A DNA stretch of 64,000 bases from Stratiolaelaps scimitus (Eukaryota; Arthropoda; Arachnida; Mesostigmata; Laelapidae): the NCBI GenBank assembly GCA_019614645.1, contig JABWDB010000001.1, positions 12,255,501-12,319,500 on the forward strand, given 5' to 3'. Under the pieces are notes generated by a model. The model saw only the letters and a program-made list of their open reading frames with translations, searched no databases and was not told the origin of the DNA. Both the position numbers and the translations under genes were made by a program. Positions 11,761-23,974 of the stretch are shown here, piece after piece (position 1 is the first letter of the stretch; every line of letters begins with the position of its first letter).

Positions 11761-14700
11761 ATCAATCCCATGGAACAAGCAGCAAAAACAAACGCGGTGG
11801 TACGTTTACAGTACATTTTCTACCTTTTCTATATGCAGTTATCGAATATTTGATGGACAACAGCAAACGCTCATGGCGCTCGTTTCGCCCGTTCGCTAAA
11901 TTGTTCTAATAAATTCTCAAATATGTAAGGCAAAAAAGTAAAATTCAAACAACTCGATCAGGGATGTTGACCACATCAGGTGCTGTGTGCTGATGCCGAA
12001 TCCAGAGCTAAACATGTTTGTCAGCTTGTTTATTATGTGCAGTTCTCTGTTTGGTGTGTTTATGTGTTCGTGTGCGAGCAACGTATATTGACGTTTCATT
12101 ATCGTCATTGATCATCGCGGATTGTGAATATTAATTCGTTGCTGTGATTAACTAACATGTGCATATGCCCTGGATTATTATTACAATGCTTAGAGTAACG
12201 GTGTACCTATGTGCGGTGCGCGTAAAGTCAGCGTTCGAAAGACCACCATACACAGAGAGGCGACGGAGGAAGTGCACTCGAATTGACGGAGCGAAACAGC
12301 GCCCGGTGTCCCTATCTGCCATTAAGTGCGATTCGATGTAGAACGTCTAGAAGTCGAAATGGTGGTTGCTGGTAGATGGAGAACACATGAAGAGACCTGT
12401 AACAAGCATGAGGACTAGGTCGCCTTTCTGGGGCGCGCCTGTCACTCACGCCGCTGAACGTTACAGTGCCTGTTCCGCTAGCTACGACACGCAGCGAGGT
12501 TCCGTAGGGCACCACCACCACCACCACCAGCAGCGCGATCTATCTGTCACCGCCAATACGGCTGTTGTGGGTGGAAGCCGATGGGGCTAACGCGGGCGAG
12601 ATGATGAGATGTCTTCGGAGCTACAGATAGACAGACACCGAGAGAGAGAGAGAGAGCTCTACGCGAGGCGACATATATATATATATATAACATCCCATAT
12701 GTAATATTACAAACAGACACAGTAGATGAAATATCATATTTGACAGTAGCAATTGCTCCTGGTCTCGCTGCTACCGATCTATCTACCTAAAAACGTTTCA
12801 TCTCGAATAATACAACGTCTCGCGCGAGAATACCCGAAAAGGGGGCGGCAATTTTTCGATTTTTTTCCTTCTTTTCGCCACAGTTACAAACTTTTTTCTT
12901 AGCTCTTCCTACCGAATCAAAACAAAAACAGCAGAATTGCTGCTACATATATATACATATATATATATTACGGCAAACTTTTGCTTCTGCTTTTCGCGCG
13001 CGGCTGTTCTGCTCTATCAATCGTGTGTCAGATTTTGTACCTCTCTGTATCATCAGCAGCATCGTCTCAAATCGCCTGTTCGTCCATACCTCCATCGATG
13101 TGTTCGGCGGTTTGTCGGCCCTCCGGGAATAATTGCGCCGTGTCGACCCCGTATCAATCTGTATCGGGCCCTGTTCAAAACAGTGGCAAACGAACCGCTC
13201 TGGAATTGGTCTCGTTCAACAGAAGACGCCGCGGAGCCTTCATTTGGACTTTGCCAGTCCTTGAGAGGGACGGGCCCCTGGCAATAATAGAGGCGCGACC
13301 GCAGTCTCAAGAAGACGCACGCGCTTCGCTACACTATTTCTACTCTGGGTCGTCCATTCGATTCGATTCTATTCAACTCGATGCGATTCGATGTCTTTCT
13401 GTTTCCACTGGGCGAAGAACTTTGACGAAGGACACAGCGAGGTAGGGCGGTAGGTCCGAGTGGGCCGAATCAGATGAGTCGCTGGAAGCTAGCGGCTAGC
13501 AGTGGAAGACATCACTTAAAGGGAAGACCTCCTCCGCGATGCTAGTCGATGCTACATGGTCGCGACCAATAATGTGTTACCGAAGATAGAAGCTTGTTTA
13601 TCAATTTTGGCAGTAGTTGCCAGCCTCAGCTTTCAGGACACTCCTTCCCTCAATTCTTTCTATAGTCACCTCGATCAAGAATACAACGAATCAATATCTG
13701 CGTCGATCGTTAATGCCGCCTTTGTCTACATGCAATCTGCTGTTGCTGTGGCGGCGCCGAACGTGTCTTTTTCGAACGCGTCTCTGCATTTTGAGTGTTC
13801 TTCATTTCAAAAGTTCCCAAATAGAATGTTGTCCCATCGTTGTTGTCTCAGAGTTTTTATTTATTTATTTATTCCTGTCTCGTTTTCGGTGTGTCATAAG
13901 TAAGAAAGCGCTGGCTAACCACAAGTTCGGATGTCTGTAGAAGCTGTTGAAATAGATGAAAAACTCGTTCGTCGGACGTCCCACATTTTCCTGACAGGAA
14001 CTGAGCTTAGCTGGACGATTTTGCCATTGGTTCAGCTATTGCTGTAGCTAGCAATAGCCGCAACAGCAGGGTAATTGTTGATATCTATCTGCCCACGCTC
14101 TCCTGTATATGCTGTCGATCCCACAACTGACGTTGATCTGGGAAACAGGTGCCACAGCGGCGGAAGCAACAGCAGCCGTCTGTGAGATCCTGGGGTGGCG
14201 TATGGTCGAGCAACCAACTCAACCGCCTACTAGGCTAGTGCCAATTTGCCACACTGGTAACCGCAAGGCGTGGCCGTCCAATGTTCTACTATAAATATAT
14301 ATAGATATATTCTATATGTATGTAGCGCTATATTCCCCTTCCCATTTTGAAAATTTGACGGACGACGTCGTTCTATCCCTGCATGCATTTGCAACAATAT
14401 GAACACGCTTTGCCGCTCTTCAGAGGTCCAGCAGTGCACAAAACAGCCATTTGGTATCTGTCCCGTAGACAATGGTACTCAGTGGCCACCCTCCGAGTCG
14501 TAGCCGAACATTCACATAGAACGCGCACGAGATTAACAAAGAAGTGCTGCGTTTATAACAATTAATAAGGTGAACCACCACAGAACTGAAAACAAACACA
14601 CACATTCACAACAAGGAGATATATAAGATATATATCTATATCGAAGTTGGTTTACACTCCCGTGATCTGATTCTCCCCTTAATGACTCTACTGGCCACCT

Positions 14701-15392
14701 TCAGTAGACGCCAGCGATTGTTGCGGAGGCAGGACATTGACGACAATATCCGCCTATCTACCCGTCCGTGTGTCCTCAGGCCTGCTGTGGCTCTATCCGC
14801 AGAACAGGACAAGCACGGAGAGCTGCTCACACTGGCGGTCGTATACTCCATCCAATCTCTCCGGTTAGCCCGGTTTCCAAGACGACCAGACAACAGTCCT
14901 ATTATGCCTGCCTACTATATCCCAACCCGCAAGAGCACAATTAATGCCACCGCTATGAATGAATGCGGAGCGCGCTCGCGGCGCACTCCTCCCCTCCCGT
15001 AGAGTCTCTCTGTGGGTTTTCTTTCGAACGCTACTCGCCGTCACGATTGTCTGGTGGTGGTAGTAGTGTGTACCTGGCGAAGAGCGTCAGTGGTACGAAG
15101 CTACACACAGACATCATTACCACCATAATCAAGCCGTCTATGTTTAATTGTGTCACATGCAGAACAACATGTGAACATGCTCTGTGCAGGTTCACCGAAC
15201 GTTTCGACAACCGCCTCTTCACGGGCTCAACTGACTCCGGATACATATGCCTATCGAGCCAAGCAGGCATCGTCGCGCTCAGTCGATGACGTGAAAAGAT
15301 CGTCGGGGACAATCGACAAATTGTGACTGTGCTCCCGCCAGACCAAGTGGCCTTTGTGACTCTGGTTACGCTCGACTCGCGCTCGGTTTCAG
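11761..15392. other. Probable spire intron upstream of the first recognised exon
   Basis: The block carries a (CAC)n run at 12510-12529 and (GA)n/(TA)n runs near 12641-12689. No WH2-like motif with correct spacing and splice borders was found on the + strand. Open frames at 12981-13445 and 13556-13903 start with hydrophobic, signal-like segments but have no recognisable domain. They may be chance. Confidence 0.5.
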
Positions 15393-15766
15393 CGACGTGA
15401 GCCTGGCAAGCAATACAAACCGAGGGGAGCTGACCGGAGGCCTGAAAGCCTCTGCGGAAACGAGGACAATCATGAAACTCAAACACGTATCGGTTCTCAT
15501 TGAGAGTCCGAATTCGCAGAATTTTCTAATTCGCTCAAAGAACACCCGCAATAACCTCCGCGACATAAAAGAGCACACGGCCGCCCCGCCAAAGAGTGTT
15601 AAACGAGGAAGTAAGGGTATCCTCAAGCCGAACGGATACTTTGACAGCGGGGTTGTGTTGGAGAAGCACGATGAGGTCGATTCGGATATCGATGTTAACT
15701 TTGACGACCTTGAGGATCTCGGGGAGTGCATCGAGGAAACAGCCTGCTACAGTCCCGCCTTCTCAG
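15393..15766 (+). CDS. spir: spire coding exon 1 of those recognised: linker after the WH2 region
   Basis: The acceptor ends in TTTCAG at 15392 and the donor is TCTCAG|GTATGC at 15766/15767. The exon starts with the last base of a split codon and ends with the first base of another. It encodes 124 complete codons beginning DVSLASNT. The start matches the exon border in vertebrate SPIRE1 where DVTTPES follows the fourth WH2 motif, which suggests this exon lies just C-terminal to the WH2 cluster. The first half is basic and low in recognisable features. The second half is acidic, with EVDSDIDVNFDDLEDLGE near residues 91-108. An alternative acceptor, CCGCCAG ending at 15341, would add 51 bases in the same phase. 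An in-frame ATG at 15472 could serve a short transcript. Assignment to spire rests on the exact phase match to the next exon and on alignment position, since this exon has no catalytic or zinc motif. Confidence 0.8.
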
Positions 15767-16421
15767 GTATGCACGCACGCATCTGCCTAGCTCAGCTACG
15801 AATGCCTATTGCACTACCACATCAATGCTAGATAGGTTAATACTCTATTTTGGGTGCTTTTTCTCCCCTCTTCTCTCGGATTGTGACCAAGGAAATGATA
15901 ATGTCCGAAAATATTGTTCGGTCCTACTTCGAAAAAAAAAGTATGTGGTGTGGTCTTATCCTGATATTTGACATGTGTGGCTAGCCCTTAGGAAATATAA
16001 CACTTAATTCAAAAAAAAAATGCCAGTGAAACCGCGGAGGCGATCCACGGATGAGGTAACAACGAATTTAGTATATTATCAATGCCACTTGCATGAATTT
16101 CAACATATATTGTACAGATAGAACAATGACATCAACATTTGTGGTACTGAGTGCCAATGATGACAATCGTATAGTGACAGCCCGTCTGATCTGGCTGCGT
16201 TCATGTTCGAATCGTCTCTCGGTCCAATCGGCCTCGAAGATACCCAACTGATCGAAAGTAGCGCAGCGTAACTATGAGACTCGCAGACACGTTCCGAGTA
16301 TCAGACTGTAATTAGTCATCATTTCCGTACACTGCTGCCGACGACCGGTGATCCCGGCCGACTGCGCTCAACTCCAGCGAATCGGTGGTAGATTACGTAC
16401 CATTGAGGAACAGTCAATTGT

Positions 16422-16517
16422 TAGCAACAAAGGTTGCAGCATCATCAGAGTAGTTAGTATATGCTGCAACCTTTGTATGCATAGCAACAAAGGTTGCAGC
16501 ATCAGTCAGAGTAGTTA
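16422..16517. repeat. Forward/inverted/forward 16-bp repeat cluster
   Basis: Two direct copies of a 35-36 base unit (16422-16456 and 16482-16517) differ by one inserted base. A perfect 16-base segment, ACAAAGGTTGCAGCAT, occurs forward at 16427-16442 and 16487-16502 and inverted at 16461-16476. The middle copy can pair with either neighbour (loops of 18 or 10 bases), so two hairpins are mutually exclusive. It lies in the 36-kb intron about 650 bases after its donor. Confidence 0.9.
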
Positions 16518-18966
16518 CTTGCCTGTCATATCCTCAGAGCGTTCTGGCGAACCGGCCGGCCGGTGTCGTTCTCACTGAAGACGTTCCCTGCCACATTGTC
16601 CATGGGATCACCATGATTTGAGTTCAGTGCACGCAAATGAACCAGACGACTGAAGTTGATGCCATTTAATTGTTGTCTGCCAATGCAGCCCCGCCCGCAA
16701 GAATCGAACTAACGATTCATGTGCGGACACATAATCATATAATTTATAAAAATCTTCCACGCGTCTCTCCTTCGATATACATCCATCACTATTTCTCTCT
16801 TGCAATATTTTCCAATCTCCCCCTTCGCCGCGGGATAGAGATACGGTACACGACAAGCGTTTCATTGTGAGGCGACCGCCTTCTGAACGCTGTCTACGCG
16901 TGCGCGTCTCGTTCTCGGCTATAAACGTCTGATAGGCTTCTTCTTTCTGGTCGTCATGCACTCCGCGTAGTCAATGACTGACAGCGCCCGCGGCGTGAGC
17001 ACGCAATCCAGCCGAAGCAATGATTCTTTCTATAAAACTCAGCTCTACCGGTCGTTGACCACATGGTCAGGACACATTATCAGCATCAGCAACGCCATCT
17101 TGTGCAGCAGCAGCAGCAGCACCACTGCCACGGCCATCTCCGATGAATGTCGATGAACGAATCAGCGAATCCCGCTATCGAGCGGTGCAGAAATGAAAGC
17201 AACAAATATAACAATGGACGGAACATATGTATGTATGTATGCATATATATATATATATATATGTGTGTGTGTTCGCTCGTTGCGAATGCCTTCATGTCAA
17301 ATGCGACCGTGCAATTTCACGAATGTTTTTTAAGGGGAATTTTTCGCGTCGACTCGCCCCCGTCTCCGATTGAACATTATTGTTTAACTCGGGTTGGTGT
17401 GCCTTTCATCATTGTAGCGTTATTTGTTGTTGCTATTGTTGTTGTTATTGCTGGTGGCATTTTTGTTTTCGCGTAGACCTGCAACTGTTTCATTGCGGTG
17501 ATTTTTGCGGTAGATTTCTTCATTTTAGTTGTTTTTTCGTCCATTCATCGATGAGTGATTTCCAGGCAAAAATTGTTTTGCCGTCTGGTAGATGTTATTA
17601 TTGCGGATGGCAGACTTTCCACATTAATAACATATATTGGCTAAGTTCGATATCCGAATCGATGATTCGATATAGCACATGTTTTTTTTGTGTTAAACAC
17701 ATAAAACACGGGCGCGTCGTCATCGTTCCTCAGCGTGATTAACTTCCATTCCATATCTTTTTATATCAGAATGACACCACGATCTACTCAAATGTGATAG
17801 GTATGATAATGCTCGTAAACAACAGTATTTGTAGTTGGAATCTGTTAAAGGTCGACGGTGACAAAATTCCATTCAAATATAATAATAATAATAATAAACA
17901 TTAGGCAATGCCTCCTAATTTGCGGGTATGCCGTACGACCGAACATGCTACAATATAATTAACAATTACTGTCTACAAACTGATTGGGCTGGCGGGTTAC
18001 GCAAGGTTCGCTCTTCAAAATCTTCATAAAGCTACGGCCAGATCCTCTCACAGCCTATCTCGCAGATCACCCACCCGAATGAGATCTAGCTCTGCCGTGC
18101 GCTGCGAGTCACTTGTTATTGTTGTCAACGCCGCCGCCACCATCGTTACCGTTGCGGTTGTTGTTGTTGAAACACACACACATACACCTGGTATAGGAGC
18201 TGTGTCCATTGATCTGTCTCGTCTATCTGCGCTGTACCGGCGACACGATCTCAATTAAATTGGGGCTAATTACCTTTCAATCCTGCACCATCTATCTCCC
18301 CCCACCCGCCCGTCCTGAATTTGCGCTGTCCGCGTACGCTGTTATGCAACATTGTCGTCCCCGCAACGAACAGCTGGCCACACACGAATTGGAATAACAA
18401 CGGCTATTAACTAATCGCGCGGTGAAAATGAATTATTATTGTATTATTATTATCATTATCATTATTAATCAATGTTAATAATAACAATTAACAAAAAGAC
18501 AATTGCACAGACTGGGCGGTTGTGTAGACACACTGTTCAACAGACGGTATGGCAATCAATATTTCATTATCGTTATTGCACTGTCGCGTACACAAACACG
18601 AATGAACGTGTGTTATGAAATCGAGACGGGTCATACCATGCCCATATGCTGTGTTATGGCTCTGCAGTGTACCTTCAATATATCTCATTTTATTTATGAG
18701 ATAAGCCGCACGTCGTTAACACGCCATCTAGTATGTAGCTGATAACTCGGAAGACGCAAAAATCACCTGGCTTCACTGTGCAAACAGAATGTTTTAATAT
18801 CTCAGCGGTCCCTCTCGCTGTCAGCCATGAATTGTTACTGCTATAGCGGACGTTTAAAGGGTTGCAGCTCGTAAAGGGAAAAGAGGGGCGCTCAAGCTAA
18901 GCTCTAGTCGGGGTCACCAGTCGCACAGGTTTCAACAGGGTGGTTGTTGTAGTACTAATAGAAGCG

Positions 18967-19008
18967 TTGGTGGTGGTGGTGCTGCTGCTGCTGCTGCTGT
19001 TGGTGGAA
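18967..19008. repeat. GGT/GCT triplet repeat
   Basis: This is a (TGG)n run passing into (TGC)n, about 40 bases. Confidence 0.9.
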
Positions 19009-19835
19009 GTAGCTGTTTCCTCGACGTGTAGCAGACGGATGGCAGTGGGTAGTTGCCGAGATGTCGGTTGCTGTAGGCTGTGCTGCTGCCGCTGCCGCAG
19101 CAGGGTTCTGCTAAAAGCAAACGGTGGTTCCACCTACGACGGACTGAAACCCGTTATTGCCAAGGCAGTGGCAGCACACCACCAGCACCACCACCAGTGT
19201 GAGAGCAGTGTTGATGGTTAGATGGCTGTCTGCGATAGCCGGCTATTATACTACGGCTATAGCAGCAGCAGCACCACTACTACCACTACTACTCAGCAGT
19301 TGTCGAGGAGAAATTCAGAGTAATGGTATGAAACCGCCCTAGGGGATGTAGTATAGGATAGAGTTGTTGATCGTGATGATGCTGAGTATTTCTCGGTTGA
19401 CCTAGTGAATGAAAGCGACTGGTTTCTCTTCCAGTATGGGCATACTAGAGGCGCTGCCTAGCAGACAGACGGTTGATGCATGGACACGTATAGCCAGATT
19501 GACAGGGCTGGTTGTAGCAGCAGCAGCAGCAGCACTCTCCCTTGTCTGAACGCTCGTTGGTGTTGACTCGGCTGCTTCACGGCTGCTTGACGGTTTTACT
19601 CGGTTGCCACGAGGCGGATCCCCGCTAGCGACCATCTTAACAGGTTAGCCAACGCGGATCGCTGAACACGTGAAGGCGCTGAGGTCCGCTGCTCGGCTAG
19701 CTGATTACTGACGATCATAAGTCAGCGATCTTCAGCTTCGGCGCCAGAAAGGCGAAATGTCGGCCAATAACAATAACAACAGCTGAATACATGTATTTGC
19801 TCTACTGACCACCCGAGATCCATGTATGCCTCCAT

Positions 19836-19859
19836 GTATATATATATATATATATATAG
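19836..19859. repeat. (TA)n microsatellite with near-inverted flanks
   Basis: This is a TA tract of about 24 bases. GCCTCCATG on the left resembles the reverse complement of the right flank AGTGGAAGC. Confidence 0.9.
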
Positions 19860-22800
19860 TGGAAGCACCAGATAACGATAGAGAGCTTTTTGTCTATGTG
19901 TGACCCATAATTAATACATCGATTGACTACGAAAGGTTCACTCCCTGCCATACATCCTCCATACATATAATAAATCGATCAGAGCCGCCACTACATATTA
20001 TTCCTTAAGCTGCTTCGAATATAACTGCTGCCGCTACTACTACTACTACTTATAATAATCAATGTGAGAAACAATGGCGTGATTATATCGTTGTCGTCGC
20101 TATTGTAGTTATTGTGGCTGTGATGAAATATAATAGAATCGTATTGAGCATCGATTCCTCTCTCCTCAATTTATCATGTTTGGCCAACTAGCGCGACTGT
20201 GCAGCGGTCGATAGATGGATTGATTGATAAAATGGATGAAGGATTGATTGTTTAGATGGTTGAACTGATGGATGGATAGATGGCTTGGTCAGCGAGCGGT
20301 GAAGCAAGTGGTAAAGGTAACGTTGATAAATAACGGATCGACAGAGGTGATGATGATGGGCCAGTCGATCTGTGCTAGCTCGTCCGTGCACCCACTGCTC
20401 GTTGAATCAATCCCGAGGTGCAGTTCTGTTGACTGACTACAAGAAAATATTCCCTCATTCTCTGATTTCTTCGTCATTACAATGAGTCAGCGCTAACGCT
20501 AAATTGGATCATGAGAATAGCCGTGGTGATGTCGATAATGGGCACGCAGCAAATCTGCAAAATTAGTAGAAGCAGCAGAAGGCGAACGAGAGAACAAGAC
20601 CGAGTTCGAGCTTGGCCGCGTCGGGTGTCGCCAGTGCCGAAGGGTTCGCTGGCTTCGTGAACAGCAGACGAGCGCGATCGTATTCTGATTTCGCAGCGGT
20701 CTACGCTGGGAGGGAGTCCACGGGAAACGGATATTTCTATAGGTAACGACCACGGCTAATATATGTCGAGTGGAAGGAACAATGGTGAACACAGAGAGAT
20801 GGGGCCAGAGGGACAGCCAGGGCCGCAACAAGGACCGATTAGGAGAAGGATCAGGCAGATGCAGATATATATCTGCCGCGTGTCCTGTCGATTCGTTCTT
20901 CCATTTATCTGGTCTGTCCCACCTGATTATATTAGATTATAGTCAACATGTGGAAGGTAGAGAAGCGAGCAGTGCATAACATCGGAACACTATACGATGT
21001 TAGGGTTTCTAGCGAGCAAATCACAATGGGCTCTTTTTTTTTGTTGTTTAGCAGCTTAAGCTTAACGCACAGCACACAATGTGAACTAACTTGTGTAGGC
21101 GTGCTGTTGTTCATGGACGCGTGACACAATCCGCTGCGTTGAAGTCCACCAAAATTCTTCGCGGTCAGCTATCAGAAAGGGTCCTACCTAGAGATGTAAT
21201 CTGTTGTTTCCATCGGTATTTTTTTAGTTATGTTCAAGCAACTCAATGAACGAGCGATGATGCACGGAGGGCATGGATATGGCAACTTTCAGCGTGCAGA
21301 AAATATTATTCTATATTTGTACACGTCGGTAGAATTGAGGAGTACACATCACAATAAGTGCATACATGCATTTGTCTGTGAAGTGTTAATATAAATACTT
21401 CTGGGAGTGGGTACTGCTCCCACCAGCTATTACACACTGCGATATAATGCATTAGTTCGTTTTAGCTCCCGTGGAGCTCGTCCAGATGACAATACAATGA
21501 TTGTTAGATCCTGAACATTATTCTGTTCGACATATTTGCCCTTAGTCAGTCACACACACACACTTCGAGATAATTCACCCGCTTAAACTATAGATACACT
21601 TGTGCACCACCTTCTGTTGTATCGAGGACGATTAGTCGGGCAACTCAACGGACAACTGACACGATTGCATAACACATATTGTCTAAGGCGATACACAAAT
21701 GCAGACACACTCACAAACTCACACTATGGATCATCATTGTAAGGTTGTTTCTATCATTGTCCATAATTGCTCAAAATAGTATTGTGTCATTTGTGTTTGT
21801 TTTTTTTTATGATAATTTAGTTGAGGCCATGCATCGCGTACTTTGTTCGCTAGTATTGAATACAAACTTGCAAGATAATCGAATAATCGAGCAATCTATG
21901 ATAAGGGTGTATCACTTGGAAGGTGTTAGTAAGCAAAATATACTACCTGTAGCAATTCCTACTAAACGCTCGTACCGTTGAAGTTGTTCACCAAGCTCCA
22001 ATCAAGCCATGTCGATACGCGGTAACCGAACGCCGATAGTGCACAGAGAAAACGCTAGCCGTCGGTCCATTGTAAGCGAGGACTGTTTGAATATCCATCA
22101 ACGTCGCCTGTATGGGCGGTCGCCGTTACCTCCAGAAGACAGCTGATTAGAATTTGTCCATGGGTATGACGGGTTGATTTTATGTTACATTTCAATACGG
22201 GATCGTGTACGCGCTTGAGGCTGACCACCACCACCATCACCACCTCATTTATGCGAATTCAACGCGCCCAGCTACACCAATCGTTCCCTGTTTGACTTTA
22301 TCTCTCCCAATGGCGAATGATTACTGTCGAAGTAATCTAGGCAGAATAACGCCACCCTACCGTTATCAATGTCTGGATTCTGTTGCATCTGAGCACAAAA
22401 TATATAGGCTTACCTTTGTTCGCGGTTTTCCTGTTACCGGCACGTTTAGCGGACACCCTCTTGGTGTGATTACCTATTCCATTGGGTCGTGGGTCTCCTG
22501 GGGGTCTTTTTGACAAGTAGCAACGGAAAAAATGCACGCAATCGCCTGTTGAAAAAGCCCTGATTCGTGATGTTTATTCTGTTGCTGTTATTCCTATTGT
22601 CGACGTCCCAGATCGTATCTGCTGTCACCGGGAATCGCTGGGTTCAACGTGTACGGCCCACGCCCACATCTAGAGTCCATTGTCTCACTACGTGTCATGT
22701 AACAACGCCCGTGTATTAGTTTATTGAGTGGAATATATTACACTATATTTATATGCTATTCGTAGGGGCTTTTTTTGGTGAAGTCGTTTCAAAACCAAAC

Positions 22801-23927
22801 AGTTCAATGTACCGCGAAGGTGGATGACCCTCCCTATACCCCATCGTCTATTTACACAGCGATACTTGCATACATTCATATACATCTACGATTTTATCAT
22901 ACATATTTCAATTGGACGTTGTGTATTGTTGTGTGTTGATTATCTGTGTCTTTTTCGCGAACTTAAATACGATAAATCGACTAATATCATAGACTAGCAC
23001 AATCTAGTGCCATGATCCTCCACGAACACCGTAATTATGTTCTATTGCAGTTTAGATGAGTTTAAGAATTAAAATACTATAACATCAACAGTAGCTGCTG
23101 ACTCTATGACAAACTATCAAATGTCACTTGCATGAAATGTAGGCAGACCGAGCAGGCAGGGCCACACCAACGCTTCAATCGGCGTACGTCAGCTGCTAGC
23201 ATCCCGTTGATGCGAGGCAATCGGTAGATACCAGTAAACAGCACTAGTGGCCTGGCTTTCTCCTTTCATTGCGTAGTTACCATATTTCCGTGACCATTTC
23301 TCCATTGTGTGCTGCACTCAGCCTATCATCGTGCATACGTCGTGTGTGTCTGTGCGCGTATCAAGCCAGTGCATTATGGTCGATTGAGAGAGTCCCTGCA
23401 GCTAGACGAGATGCGTCGTGGGAGCACAATAGAACTGCGGCCCCGTCACGCTTTCCGTTCGCGTCTAAACTAGGCCATGTTGCATGCTCATCAGACGGCG
23501 GGGCATCTCGTCGTATATGGGCAAGGACGAACACGAAAGAAGTATAAAGAAACGCGTGTTTCTGATCTATGGTTATTGTTAATTAACCCTTGTGTGCGCT
23601 CTGCCTCGTCCAAGTCGGCCTTCCTGCGTATGGGCACTAATTATCAGGAAGGACAATATCAATGTAGCAAATAGTATTTGGCGTCTCAGCTGGCGCCAAA
23701 CGATATCTGCTTATCATTATAGTTCCATTATACTGTGCTGGCGCAGCCGTAGCGTAAGTGTGACCAGTGGAGTGCTCTTTGCACGCGTAATACACTTGTT
23801 GTTTTGTCAGCGCATCTCGTGTGAGTGTTTCTTCGCCACGGCAGGCCAACTCATAATTTGAGGTGGTGTTCGATGGACATTGATAGAGCGATAGAAAATG
23901 AACAAAAAAGGCGATGGAATGTGGTAT

Positions 23928-23929
<2 letters not shown>

Positions 23930-23971
<42 letters not shown>
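23930..23971. repeat. (TA)n microsatellite with partial inverted flanks
   Basis: This TA tract of about 42 bases is bordered by TGTGGT on the left and ACCACA on the right, giving an imperfect palindrome. Confidence 0.95.

Positions 23972-23974
<3 letters not shown>

Noticed and set aside
12937..13287. HRLKSPVRP in a + frame, another possible WH2-like core
   Set aside because: It lacks the preceding amphipathic helix (I/L-x-x-I-R pattern), and the rest of the frame has no family features.
14682..15002. Open + frame with IDDNIRLSTRPCVLRPAV, superficially like a Spire WH2 motif
   Set aside because: Spacing between the IR and the LRPxV parts is wrong for WH2, no matching splice donor in phase 2 was found, and nothing else in the frame resembles Spire.
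16680..16760. AGAATCGAACTAAC, like a minus-strand tRNA T-arm
   Set aside because: The T-stem is incomplete and the sequence at the expected 5' end does not pair with the acceptor side.
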